Below, piece by piece: positions 8,522-15,499 of a stretch of 16,587 nt of DNA. This DNA is from JAQAZP01 sp965531145 (GTDB taxonomy: Bacteria; Acidobacteriota; JAQAZP01). The position numbers and the translations under genes are program-made. Each line of letters begins with the position of its first letter. The first letter of the stretch is position 1. The notes under the pieces are model-generated. The model was not told the origin of the DNA. It did not search any database and saw nothing but the letters and a program-made list of their open reading frames with translations. The stretch spans positions 1 to 16,587 of the forward strand of contig CBESOE010000097.1 in NCBI GenBank assembly GCA_965531145.1, read 5' to 3'.

Positions 8522-8573
8522 CGTTCAACCTCCTGGGGGTGCAAACGGGTCTTCCGGTATCGGGAACCGAAGG

Positions 8574-8582
8574 ATTGTAACA
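8574..8582 (-). promoter_or_regulatory. Candidate extended -10 promoter for the M16 gene
   Basis: On the minus strand the sequence reads TGT-TACAAT, matching the extended -10 pattern TGnTATAAT with one mismatch. The -35 region 16-18 nt upstream is poor, which extended -10 promoters tolerate. Transcription would start around 8567, giving a 5' leader of about 45 nt before the ATG at 8521. This is assigned by eye. Confidence 0.45.
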
Positions 8583-8628
8583 CGCCGCCAACCGCGGCGG
8601 CAGAAATTGCCGAGGCCTGGGCCGCGGC

Positions 8629-8657
8629 TTGACTTGACGGACTGCAAATTCTAGAAT
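8629..8657 (+). promoter_or_regulatory. Sigma70-type promoter for the aldo/keto reductase
   Basis: The -35 element TTGACT (8629-8634) and -10 element TAGAAT (8652-8657) are separated by exactly 17 nt, each with a single mismatch to consensus. A second overlapping TTGACG (8634-8639) would leave only 12 nt to this -10, so the first is preferred. Predicted start is near 8664, giving a leader of about 110 nt before ATG 8774. It is divergent from the M16 promoter about 50 bp away, so one bound regulator could influence both. Confidence 0.7.
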
Positions 8658-8714
8658 AATAACGTTTTACAAGATGCATGGTTCAATTATTCAGAAAACT
8701 TTTTCATCCTTTTT

Positions 8715-8736
8715 CCGTTACCGGGACGAGTAACGG
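8715..8736 (+). promoter_or_regulatory. Stem-loop in the leader of the reductase mRNA
   Basis: CCGTTAC (8715-8721) pairs perfectly with GTAACGG (8730-8736) around an 8-nt loop. It lies in the roughly 110-nt leader between the predicted start at about 8664 and the ATG at 8774, after a T-rich stretch, and about 25 nt before the AGGGAGG ribosome binding site. No U-tract follows, so it is not a terminator. It could stabilise the mRNA or be a regulator-binding palindrome; nothing in the sequence decides between these. Confidence 0.35.
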
Positions 8737-8773
8737 AGGCGGGGTATCGTTCGTTTTACCAGGGAGGTCACCG

Positions 8774-10159
8774 ATGAGCAAAAAGGCCGCGAAGAATGAG
8801 CAGGAAAACCGGGTATCCCGCCGCCAGTTCCTCGAGTTGGGCGGGGCTGCGCTGGCCGCCGGGTCATTGACCATGTGCGCGGGCAAATCACCGGTGGCCG
8901 AGCCGGCTGCAGAAGCGCCGGTATCAGGCTCGCTGGTCAAAAAGCACCACCGCCTGGGTCGCACCGGATTCGAGGTTTCCGACGTGAGCATGGGCTGCGG
9001 CCAGATCAGCGAAAGCAACGTGGTGCGCTACGCCTACGACAAGGGGATCAATTACTTCGACACCGCCGAATCGTACGGCAACGGTGCCTCGGAGACGAAG
9101 ATCGGCGAGGCCATGCAGCACATGGACCGCAAGAAGATCTTCATCACCACCAAGCTGCAGATCAAGGAGGAGGATACGGAAACCAGCATCCTCGACCGCT
9201 TTGGCAAATGCCGCGAGCGGCTGCAGACTGACTACGTCGACGCCCTGTATATTCACTCCTGTGCCGCGGCCGATCTGATCGGCAACCCCCACTTCCACGC
9301 CGCGGCAGATCGTCTCATCGCCGACGGCCAGCTCCGTTATCGCGGGATCAGCAACCACGGCCCCCGGGGGGACGAGGGGGACAGTATGGAGAAGGTGCTC
9401 AGCGCCGCGGCCGAGGACGGCCGGTTCGACCTGATGCTGCTCTCCTACAACTTCCTCAACAAGGAAGAGGCGGAAAACGTTCTTGCCGCCTGCAAACGGA
9501 ACGACGTGGGCACCACGGCGATGAAGACCCAGCCGGGGATGCTGGAGGTACCACACTTCGACCCGGACAACCCCAGCGAAGATTTTGCCTCTTTTATCGA
9601 CGGTTTCGTCGAGGGGGGCGGCACCCGGGAAGAGGCCATCGAGCGGATTCAAGGCTGGCTCGCGCGCCAGGCGGAGGGGATCGAGAAGGTCAAGCCCTTT
9701 GCGGAAAAATACGGTATCACCACCGAGGACCAGTTGACCGCCACCGCGGTCCAGTGGGTGTTGCAGAACCCGGACATGCAAACGGTGACCGTTTCCGCCC
9801 CGGACTACGAAAAGATCGACCTGGCGCTCTCCGTCTCGGGAAAACCACTCACCGCGGAGAACGTGGCCTTTCTCCGGGACTGCGAAAAGGTCCTCGGGGA
9901 CCAGTACTGCCGCCACGGCTGCAACGCCTGCGTCGCTTCCTGTGTCCACCGACTGCCGGTGAATACCATCATGCGCTACGCCTACTATGCCAAGTGCCAG
10001 GGCCGGGAAAAGCACGGCATGGTCAAGTATGCCGGCCTCAAGGAGAGCAACGCCGCGCTCTGCCAGACCTGCAGTGCACCTTGCCGGGGGGCCTGCCCCC
10101 ACGGTCTGGATGTGCAAGGCCAGCTGCTGCGGGCCCACTCGCTGCTCACCCTGGTCTGA
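8774..10159 (+). CDS. Tat-exported aldo/keto reductase with C-terminal Fe-S cluster module
   Basis: A 461-residue protein. The N-terminus has a twin-arginine signal, S-R-R-Q-F-L (Arg16-Arg17), then a mild hydrophobic stretch to about residue 35. The aldo/keto reductase barrel (about 57-365) shows the expected tetrad: Asp96, Tyr101 (FDTAESYGNG), Lys127 (ITTK) and His161 (ALYIHS). The tail holds two cysteine groups, C379-x3-C383-x2-C386-x3-C390 and C430-x2-C433-x3-C437-x3-C441-P, consistent with one or two [4Fe-4S] clusters. Barrels with such tails occur in several anaerobe-rich lineages; the substrate is not known. The Tat signal fits export of a folded, cofactor-loaded enzyme, which raises the question of its electron donor outside the cytoplasm because NADPH is not available there. 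ATG 8774 is chosen over upstream in-frame starts: AGGGAGG lies 6 nt before it and the RR motif then sits in the normal place. It has its own promoter at 8629-8657. Confidence 0.9.
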   Translation: MSKKAAKNEQENRVSRRQFLELGGAALAAGSLTMCAGKSPVAEPAAEAPVSGSLVKKHHRLGRTGFEVSDVSMGCGQISESNVVRYAYDKGINYFDTAESYGNGASETKIGEAMQHMDRKKIFITTKLQIKEEDTETSILDRFGKCRERLQTDYVDALYIHSCAAADLIGNPHFHAAADRLIADGQLRYRGISNHGPRGDEGDSMEKVLSAAAEDGRFDLMLLSYNFLNKEEAENVLAACKRNDVGTTAMKTQPGMLEVPHFDPDNPSEDFASFIDGFVEGGGTREEAIERIQGWLARQAEGIEKVKPFAEKYGITTEDQLTATAVQWVLQNPDMQTVTVSAPDYEKIDLALSVSGKPLTAENVAFLRDCEKVLGDQYCRHGCNACVASCVHRLPVNTIMRYAYYAKCQGREKHGMVKYAGLKESNAALCQTCSAPCRGACPHGLDVQGQLLRAHSLLTLV

Positions 10160-10177
10160 GAAGCGAAATGGCACCAT

Positions 10178-10281
10178 TGTCATTGCGAGGAGCCGAAGGC
10201 GACGAAGCAATCTCCCAAACGACTGCACCGCTGATCAGGAGATCGCCACGTCGTCGGCTGCGCCGACTCCTCGCGATGACA
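10178..10281. repeat. Palindromic dispersed repeat (GTCATTGCGAGGAG family)
   Basis: An imperfect inverted repeat of about 104 bp lies between the reductase and DUF6599 genes. The left arm (10178-10214) begins TGTCATTGCGAGGAG, passes through GCGACGAAGCAA and ends ATCTC. The right arm (10239-10281) starts GAGATC and ends CTCCTCGCGATGACA, the near-exact reverse complement, with a few substitutions and a 6-nt length difference. The two arms flank a 24-nt centre. This sequence type is a well-known short palindromic repeat found in many copies between genes in diverse bacterial genomes. It probably moves as a non-autonomous element or acts as an RNA hairpin. It ends 33 nt before the DUF6599 start and could modulate read-through from the reductase. 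Confidence 0.8.
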
Positions 10282-10314
10282 GAAATCACCAGTGGATATA
10301 CAGGAATTACGAAA

Positions 10315-11154
10315 ATGAAGAGAACCTGCTTCAGAACTCTCATGGCCCTCACCCTGATCCTGGCCGCCGCTCCGGCAGCCGCGGCAGACTTCCCCGCCAT
10401 CGAGGGCTGGTCACTGGCCGGCAAGGTCACCGCCAAGTCCCCGGACAACCTCTGGGAGTACAACAACGGAGCGGCCGAAGCCTTTCTGGCCTACGGCTTC
10501 CAGGGCCTGCGCTACGCCGACATCAAATCCGGCGACCTGGTGGTGACGGTGGAAATCTATGACATGGGCACGCCGATCAACGGCTTTGGCATCTACACCA
10601 CCGAACGCTCCACCGACGCCGAGCGGATCGACATCGGCGCTGAAGGGGCGCTGGCCCTGCCCTACCAGTGCCTGCTGCTCAAGGACCGCCACTACCTGAA
10701 GCTGAACCTCTACCAGGGGGAACTGAACCGGTCGAAGGCCGCACCGCTGCTGGAGGCCCTGACCGCGGCCCTGCCGGGCAAGGACGGCTGGCCGGCGGAA
10801 CTTGGGCTGCTCCCTGAAAAAGGGCAGGTGGCCGGTTCGCTGGGCTACACCCGGAAGGCCTATCTCGGGATGTCGGTGCTCACCGACTGTGTCCACGCGG
10901 AGTACACGGGGGATGAAAAGCCGTTCCAGCGGTTCACCATCATCGCCGGGTCAGCTGATGAGCGGCAGGCGGCCTGGGCCAAACTGACCGCCAAATGGAC
11001 TGCCACGGAGCTGAAGGGCAAACCGGTGCTCTGGAAGGAGATCCCCTACCAGGGGATCACCGGCACCATCCTCACCGACAAGGGGATCTTTGGTGTCAGC
11101 AGCTGCGCCGATGAAAAAGAAATGATGACGCGGCTCAAGGTGTTCCTCGGCTGA
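10315..11154 (+). CDS. Secreted DUF6599 family protein
   Basis: A 279-residue exported protein of unknown function. The signal peptide is MKRTCFRTLMALTLILAAAPAAAAD, with cleavage about residue 24. The mature N-terminus has F-P-A-I-E-G-W, then DNLWEYNNGAAEAFLAYGFQGLRYADI, which I recognise as the hallmark of DUF6599 (W...NL-eYiNGaAE-yl-yGF). Following segments (VVTVEIYDMGTPINGFGIYTTER) also fit. The remainder is a mixed alpha/beta domain with two C-terminal-half cysteines (DCVHAEY, SSCADEKE). ATG 10315 is chosen because the signal peptide starts there; AGGA lies 9 nt upstream. The same frame is open far upstream to 9754, but that part is only an out-of-frame reading of the reductase and the repeat. 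It is on the same strand as the reductase, 155 nt away across the palindromic repeat, so co-transcription is possible. Confidence 0.8.
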   Translation: MKRTCFRTLMALTLILAAAPAAAADFPAIEGWSLAGKVTAKSPDNLWEYNNGAAEAFLAYGFQGLRYADIKSGDLVVTVEIYDMGTPINGFGIYTTERSTDAERIDIGAEGALALPYQCLLLKDRHYLKLNLYQGELNRSKAAPLLEALTAALPGKDGWPAELGLLPEKGQVAGSLGYTRKAYLGMSVLTDCVHAEYTGDEKPFQRFTIIAGSADERQAAWAKLTAKWTATELKGKPVLWKEIPYQGITGTILTDKGIFGVSSCADEKEMMTRLKVFLG

Positions 11155-11169
11155 GTTTCCCGCGAGAAC

Positions 11170-11417
11170 GATGGGGACAGCTACCTCATCAGATAAACCG
11201 CTATATATCAATTTGTTACGTGATGCCGGGACAGTTACCTCAAGATTGATCCAGGGAGCGGACAGGGACGCCACGAAATGTCAGCCACCGTAGAATGGGG
11301 AGAGTCAAATCTTTCCACAAATGGTTTGCCGGGAGCAGAGAACAAGAGGTAACTGTCCCCGCCCCAACCAAATGATTGACGATTAATGAGATAGAGTGTG
11401 AGGTAGCTGTCCCCATC
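11170..11417. repeat. Two-tier inverted-repeat element (possible non-autonomous/REP-like mobile element)
   Basis: Outer arms are a perfect 19-bp inverted repeat, GATGGGGACAGCTACCTCA at 11170-11188 and its exact complement at 11399-11417. Inside lies a second pair, GGGACAGTTACCTC at 11228-11241 and its complement at 11346-11359, differing from the outer core by one base (C/T). On both sides the outer and inner copies are offset by exactly 54 nt, so the element is symmetric: repeat, about 40 nt, repeat, 104-nt core, repeat, about 40 nt, repeat. No transposase ORF fits inside. The GGGGACAG(C/T)TACCTC motif is reminiscent of repeats near REP-associated (Y1-type) transposase genes, but that link is recollection, not demonstrated. 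It lies between two convergent genes; its right end is immediately next to the stop codon of the alpha-mannosidase gene, so it may also act as the shared 3' end structure. Confidence 0.75.
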
Positions 11418-14400
11418 CTAGTGGCAGAGAGCCTCCGGGGGCACCTGCTGTCGCTCGATGCCCGGGCCGGACCACCAGAGTTCCAGCACCGCGTCCACGC
11501 CGTCCTGGAAGTACTCGATCTCCAGCAAGTGGAGGCCGGCTTTCAGGGCCAGCTCGGCCTTGATCTCACGGCTGCCGTGCAGCCCGTCGTTTCCGATCAC
11601 TTCCTCGCCATTGAGCAGCATCCGGCTGCCGTCATCGGAGTTGAGCCCGATGGTGTAGACCCCTTCCACTGGAATCCGCAGGAACCCGTTGAGGGTCAGG
11701 CCCATGTTCACTTCCCGGGCATAGGCCGGCAGAGCCACGGTGGACAGGACCGAGGCCTGGTCAGGCTCCAGTGTTTTGAAGTCGGGCAGTTTTTCCCAAT
11801 CACCGTCGAAATACCGGCATTCCAGACCGCCACCGGTGGGCTCGGCATCCACACCGGGACGGGGCTCCAGTTTGCGGAACTCGGCCCGGGCCACAAAGGA
11901 GTTGTCCAGGCCGGGGGCAAAGGCCCGGGCCCGCAACCGGGCCGCCTGGTCGATGACGATGGGGCCCTCGTAGAGAGTGGAGTCGCCGATAGGGTCACTG
12001 CCGTCCAGGGTGTAGCGGATCTCCGCACCGGCGTTGGGTGTGGAAAGAACGGCCTCCAGCTGGTCAGTGAATGCGCGGGCCGAGGATTCAACCACCACTC
12101 CGCTCCGTTCGGTCCGGTCGTAGAGCGGCATGGCCGGTTCCACGCCGGCGTTGGGATTGGCCGCCACGGTCACCGCCAGCACCTTCACCGCCGGGTCGTC
12201 GGGCAGGGTCAGGGTGTTGGCCCCCGGGGTCAGTTCGAACTCGTAGCGGAAGAGGTTAGTGAAAGTGTAGGACTGGTTCCCGCCGTCCGCCCCGTGGCGG
12301 TGGGTGCCGACCCAGGCCACCGGTGTCTGGTTGATACAGGCCGGCAGGATCTGGTCCGGGTCGTGCACCAGCCGGTCACCGTGGAGACGGCTGTCCCACT
12401 GCCCCACCGGCTCGGACCAGTCACTGACCCAGCGCACCTCGGTCCGGCCGTCGATGTCGAATTCAGCCCATCGTCCGCCGTCCACCGCCGCGGCCAGGAG
12501 GTAGAGGCGATTCCAATCGCCGGCCGGCAGCAGAATCTTCTGTCCCTGGCACGCCACCACGTTCTTTGCTCCGGCAGCGTCCCGGCCCATGGCAAAGGTG
12601 ATCCCCTCGCGGACCACCTCTTCGGGCAGCAGGTCGCCGGAAATACTGTTGCCCCGCCCGTCGAAATCTCCGTCGGTACGCCCACTGTCCAGACTGATCC
12701 CGTCACGGTTGAAGGGCAGGTCCAGGGGCCGGCTCTCCGGTGGCTCCAGGGTCACCGGGGCCGGGCCCGGCTCGACGGCGAAGGTGCGCAGCTGGAAGGG
12801 GTTCAACCGGCCGGCACGCAGCACTCCGTTCCCATCGCGCTCCTCCCCAATCACCTCCTCCGCTCCGTTCAGTTCGCCGAAGGAGATGATCGGGGCCGAT
12901 GGCATGGCCACGGTTACCTGGTCCACACCCTGCCCGGTCTTGTCCAGCAGACGGACCACCACCCGGTCGTCCTCCTCGGCCAGTTTTACCGCCTGAATCG
13001 CCGCGTGCCGGGTGGAGATACGGAACAGGGAGAACTCCCGGCTCAGGGCCCCGGGATGCTTCGGGACCCGGAAGGCCAACAGCGGCTGGTTGAACCGCGC
13101 CGCCTCACAGGAGGGAACCACTCCCGTAAAGAACCAGCTGTCCGGGTGGCCCGCCACGGCATAGCCGACACGGTGCGACCCCAGGTCCTGGGATTTCTGG
13201 TCGTCGATCCAGCCCCAGCGGTCGTTGACCCGCGGCGTGTGCAGCAGGGTCAACCGCAGCGTGTTCTCCGCCGGACGGTCCCAGCCGTAGCGGCAGTCCG
13301 TGAGCAGGGCCACGCCCCCGTTGTTGTTCGGTGCACCGAGATCCACCCACTGCTGGGCCGGCACTTCATACAACTGCGGTGTATTAACACCGCGCTCGAT
13401 GGTCCCCACACCCAGGTCGTAGGTGGCGGTGGCCTGTTCCACGGCCAGGGGGAAAACCGCCTTGAGCAGAGTGCCCGGCGATTTCCAGTGGATCAGGTTG
13501 TCCACTTCAACACGGCTGCCGGCGCCGCCGGCGGCCAGGCTGACCCGCTGGATGAACTGGGAACCGCCGGCCCGGCGGACGATCTCCAGGGCCACTCGGG
13601 CCGGTCCGCGCTCCGCCAGCCGCACTTCCGCCGGCCCGGCCACCACTTCACGGGGCTCAGCCATCAGGTCGGCATAGTCGATCTCCCAGGCAGCCCACTC
13701 CTCGGGCTCGTTGTCCAGCAATTGGAGGGTCAGCGGGCCGTCCAGCAGCTCCCGGCCCAGATCCTTGTCAAAGATCGACGCGATATCACCGTTGGTGTTG
13801 ATGGACACCCGGTAGCGGTTGTTCTCCAGCCCCTCGTCACTCACCTGCAGCCCGGTGCCCACGGCGAAATGGGCCTCGGCGGGTTGAATGTCATAAACCG
13901 TAAAGCTGATCGGAAGGACCGAGGCAAGAAAGGCCAGTCGAACGGTGTCACCCTCCACCGACAGAATCTGTGACGGCACTTCGTACTCGTGGGTGCCACC
14001 GTCGTCCGAGCCAGTTACCCGGACAAAGGGCGGCACACCACCCGGGAAGATTACATCGGCCTCCACCACGTCCTCACGGGACATGGCCAGCGGGTTGTAG
14101 ACCACCAGCGGAATCCCCTCCACGTCAGTGTCCAGGGCGCGGCTCACTGCGGCCACCGAATCGGTGAGAATTGCGGCGAACTGGTTCTGCGAGATCAGCA
14201 GGTCGTTCCAGGAATGGACGTAGGCCTCGGGAATACTGGTGCCGGTGAGGTCGTCGTGGAACTGGTGCCAGAGGAAGCGGGTCCAGGCCTCGCGCAGGGT
14301 CTCGCGGGGATATTCGGCGCCGCCCAGCCAGTGGGCGGCCACCGCGGCCCGCTCGGCGGCGTCGGCCAGCAGCTCGTTCTGGCGGTTCCAGCGCTTCATT

Positions 14401-15353
14401 GCCGACTGCGATGTATAGCAGCCGATGCCGTGGTCGGTCATCAGCAGCTCGCCCTTGTAGCGCGGAAGCTGCTCCAGCTGCTCGGCGGTGAGGTCACGTA
14501 CCAACTGGTCCGAGGCCACGCTGACTACGGTCAGCGGCCCGTCGCTCTCCAGGCTGCGCTGGAGCCAGGCCACCGACTCGTCGGTGGGCGCCCCGCCCCG
14601 GTCGCCGGTGCCGAAATAGCGGGCGGCGGCATAGAGGCCCGAGCTCTCCCCCTGCTCCATGGCCGTAGCCAGCCACTGTTCGTCCCGGCTGAGGTCGCTC
14701 TTGATCTTGCTCACGTATTCGCCGGGGTTGAGCACCGAAAGCAGGGTCGAGCCGTCCACCCCCTCCCAGAGCCCGATGGGAAAGGGCGTGCCCACCGAGG
14801 AACCCCAGGTCAGTTTCTGGGTGGAGAACATGTCCACGCCGCAGTGGTTGGCGATGGCGGGCAGGGCATACCCAAAGCCGAAACAGTCGGGGAGGAAGAC
14901 GTCGCGGCTGGTCTTGCCGAACTCGCGTTTGAAGAACCCGTTGCCGTAGAGTGCATGGCGGATCAGCGATTCGGGGGAGGGCACATTGACATCCACCGCG
15001 TCGAGCCAGCTGCCGGCCACCCGCCAGCGGCCCTGCTCGACATAGCCCCGCAGCCGTTCGTAATCCTCGGGGTAATACTCCTTGATCAGCTGGTAGCGGA
15101 AGGCGCCCTCGAAACTGAAAACGTAGTCGGGGTATTTCTCGAAGAGGGCGAAGTTGTCGTGCAGTGTGGCCGGGAGATACTCATCGATGGTGGTGCGCAC
15201 GTCCCAGCGCCACTGGGTGTCCAGGTGAGCCGTACCCACGACGTAGAGCTGTGGCTCCGGCGCAACACCCTGGGCCGTGGCGACCTGGACGCCGGCAAAT
15301 CCAGAGACGATGATGACGAAAAGCACGCGTGCCATGAAACCAAATCGGGACAT
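11418..15353 (-). CDS. Secreted multidomain GH38 alpha-mannosidase with PA14 C-terminus
   Basis: A 1311-residue protein with a Sec signal peptide (hydrophobic core about 8-25, cleavage near ATA-QG at 27). The catalytic GH38 domain shows A-H-L-D (His43, Asp45 zinc ligands), L-P-D-C-F-G-F-G-Y (Asp156, nucleophile and zinc ligand), G-T-G-D-R-G-G-A-P-T (Asp251, acid/base region as in bacterial members) and H-Q-F-H-D-D-L-T-G-T (His366, zinc ligand). It should hydrolyse alpha-mannosides, zinc-dependent, outside the cytoplasm. Next come the family beta-sandwich domains, an extra beta-rich region (about 880-1080, NPCBM/galactose-binding-like in character), a chitobiase-C-terminal-like segment with IRYTLDGSDP (about 1095-1160), and a PA14 domain (about 1174-1311, GLNSDDGSRMLLNG to ELWWSGPGIERQ). 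ATG 15353 is preceded by GGGGAGGGG and begins the signal peptide. The stop directly abuts the inverted-repeat element. Confidence 0.92.
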   Translation of the reverse strand: MSRFGFMARVLFVIIVSGFAGVQVATAQGVAPEPQLYVVGTAHLDTQWRWDVRTTIDEYLPATLHDNFALFEKYPDYVFSFEGAFRYQLIKEYYPEDYERLRGYVEQGRWRVAGSWLDAVDVNVPSPESLIRHALYGNGFFKREFGKTSRDVFLPDCFGFGYALPAIANHCGVDMFSTQKLTWGSSVGTPFPIGLWEGVDGSTLLSVLNPGEYVSKIKSDLSRDEQWLATAMEQGESSGLYAAARYFGTGDRGGAPTDESVAWLQRSLESDGPLTVVSVASDQLVRDLTAEQLEQLPRYKGELLMTDHGIGCYTSQSAMKRWNRQNELLADAAERAAVAAHWLGGAEYPRETLREAWTRFLWHQFHDDLTGTSIPEAYVHSWNDLLISQNQFAAILTDSVAAVSRALDTDVEGIPLVVYNPLAMSREDVVEADVIFPGGVPPFVRVTGSDDGGTHEYEVPSQILSVEGDTVRLAFLASVLPISFTVYDIQPAEAHFAVGTGLQVSDEGLENNRYRVSINTNGDIASIFDKDLGRELLDGPLTLQLLDNEPEEWAAWEIDYADLMAEPREVVAGPAEVRLAERGPARVALEIVRRAGGSQFIQRVSLAAGGAGSRVEVDNLIHWKSPGTLLKAVFPLAVEQATATYDLGVGTIERGVNTPQLYEVPAQQWVDLGAPNNNGGVALLTDCRYGWDRPAENTLRLTLLHTPRVNDRWGWIDDQKSQDLGSHRVGYAVAGHPDSWFFTGVVPSCEAARFNQPLLAFRVPKHPGALSREFSLFRISTRHAAIQAVKLAEEDDRVVVRLLDKTGQGVDQVTVAMPSAPIISFGELNGAEEVIGEERDGNGVLRAGRLNPFQLRTFAVEPGPAPVTLEPPESRPLDLPFNRDGISLDSGRTDGDFDGRGNSISGDLLPEEVVREGITFAMGRDAAGAKNVVACQGQKILLPAGDWNRLYLLAAAVDGGRWAEFDIDGRTEVRWVSDWSEPVGQWDSRLHGDRLVHDPDQILPACINQTPVAWVGTHRHGADGGNQSYTFTNLFRYEFELTPGANTLTLPDDPAVKVLAVTVAANPNAGVEPAMPLYDRTERSGVVVESSARAFTDQLEAVLSTPNAGAEIRYTLDGSDPIGDSTLYEGPIVIDQAARLRARAFAPGLDNSFVARAEFRKLEPRPGVDAEPTGGGLECRYFDGDWEKLPDFKTLEPDQASVLSTVALPAYAREVNMGLTLNGFLRIPVEGVYTIGLNSDDGSRMLLNGEEVIGNDGLHGSREIKAELALKAGLHLLEIEYFQDGVDAVLELWWSGPGIERQQVPPEALCH

Positions 15354-15499
15354 ATCCCCTCCCCTTTTCACTGCTGGCCGGCCGGTTCCGCCGCCGCCGG
15401 AACTCCGGTCGGGCAAAAACCTGGCACAAAATCGATGCGGATAGCGTAAAGTATTGGTGACACGGATTTCAAACGGCCTTTGAGACGGAGGGGAACGAA

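Noticed and set aside
8924..10228. 434-codon minus-strand open frame antisense to the aldo/keto reductase
   Set aside because: The sense strand encodes the complete reductase tetrad and Fe-S cysteines; the antisense product has no recognisable features.
9754..10314. Apparent N-terminal extension of the DUF6599 protein by 187 residues
   Set aside because: The extension is an out-of-frame reading of the reductase gene and the palindromic repeat. The signal peptide and ribosome binding site both point to 10315.
11171..11293. Possible 40-codon ORF (starting MGTATSSDK) inside the inverted-repeat element
   Set aside because: It has no ribosome binding site, is made largely of the repeat units themselves, and ends in the non-coding core.
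11376..13973. 865-codon plus-strand open frame antisense to the alpha-mannosidase
   Set aside because: It is fully opposite a gene with intact catalytic motifs, starts within the repeat element, lacks a ribosome binding site, and its His/Gln/Val/Gly-rich, domain-free product is typical of antisense frames in GC-rich DNA.
15422..15438. Sigma54-like TGGCAC...GC before the DUF4126 gene
   Set aside because: The GG to GC distance is two bases too long for a -24/-12 promoter and the TTGC element is absent.
13989..15449. 486-codon plus-strand open frame antisense to the alpha-mannosidase N-terminal half
   Set aside because: It has the same antisense composition, covers the GH38 catalytic motifs on the other strand, and has no start context.
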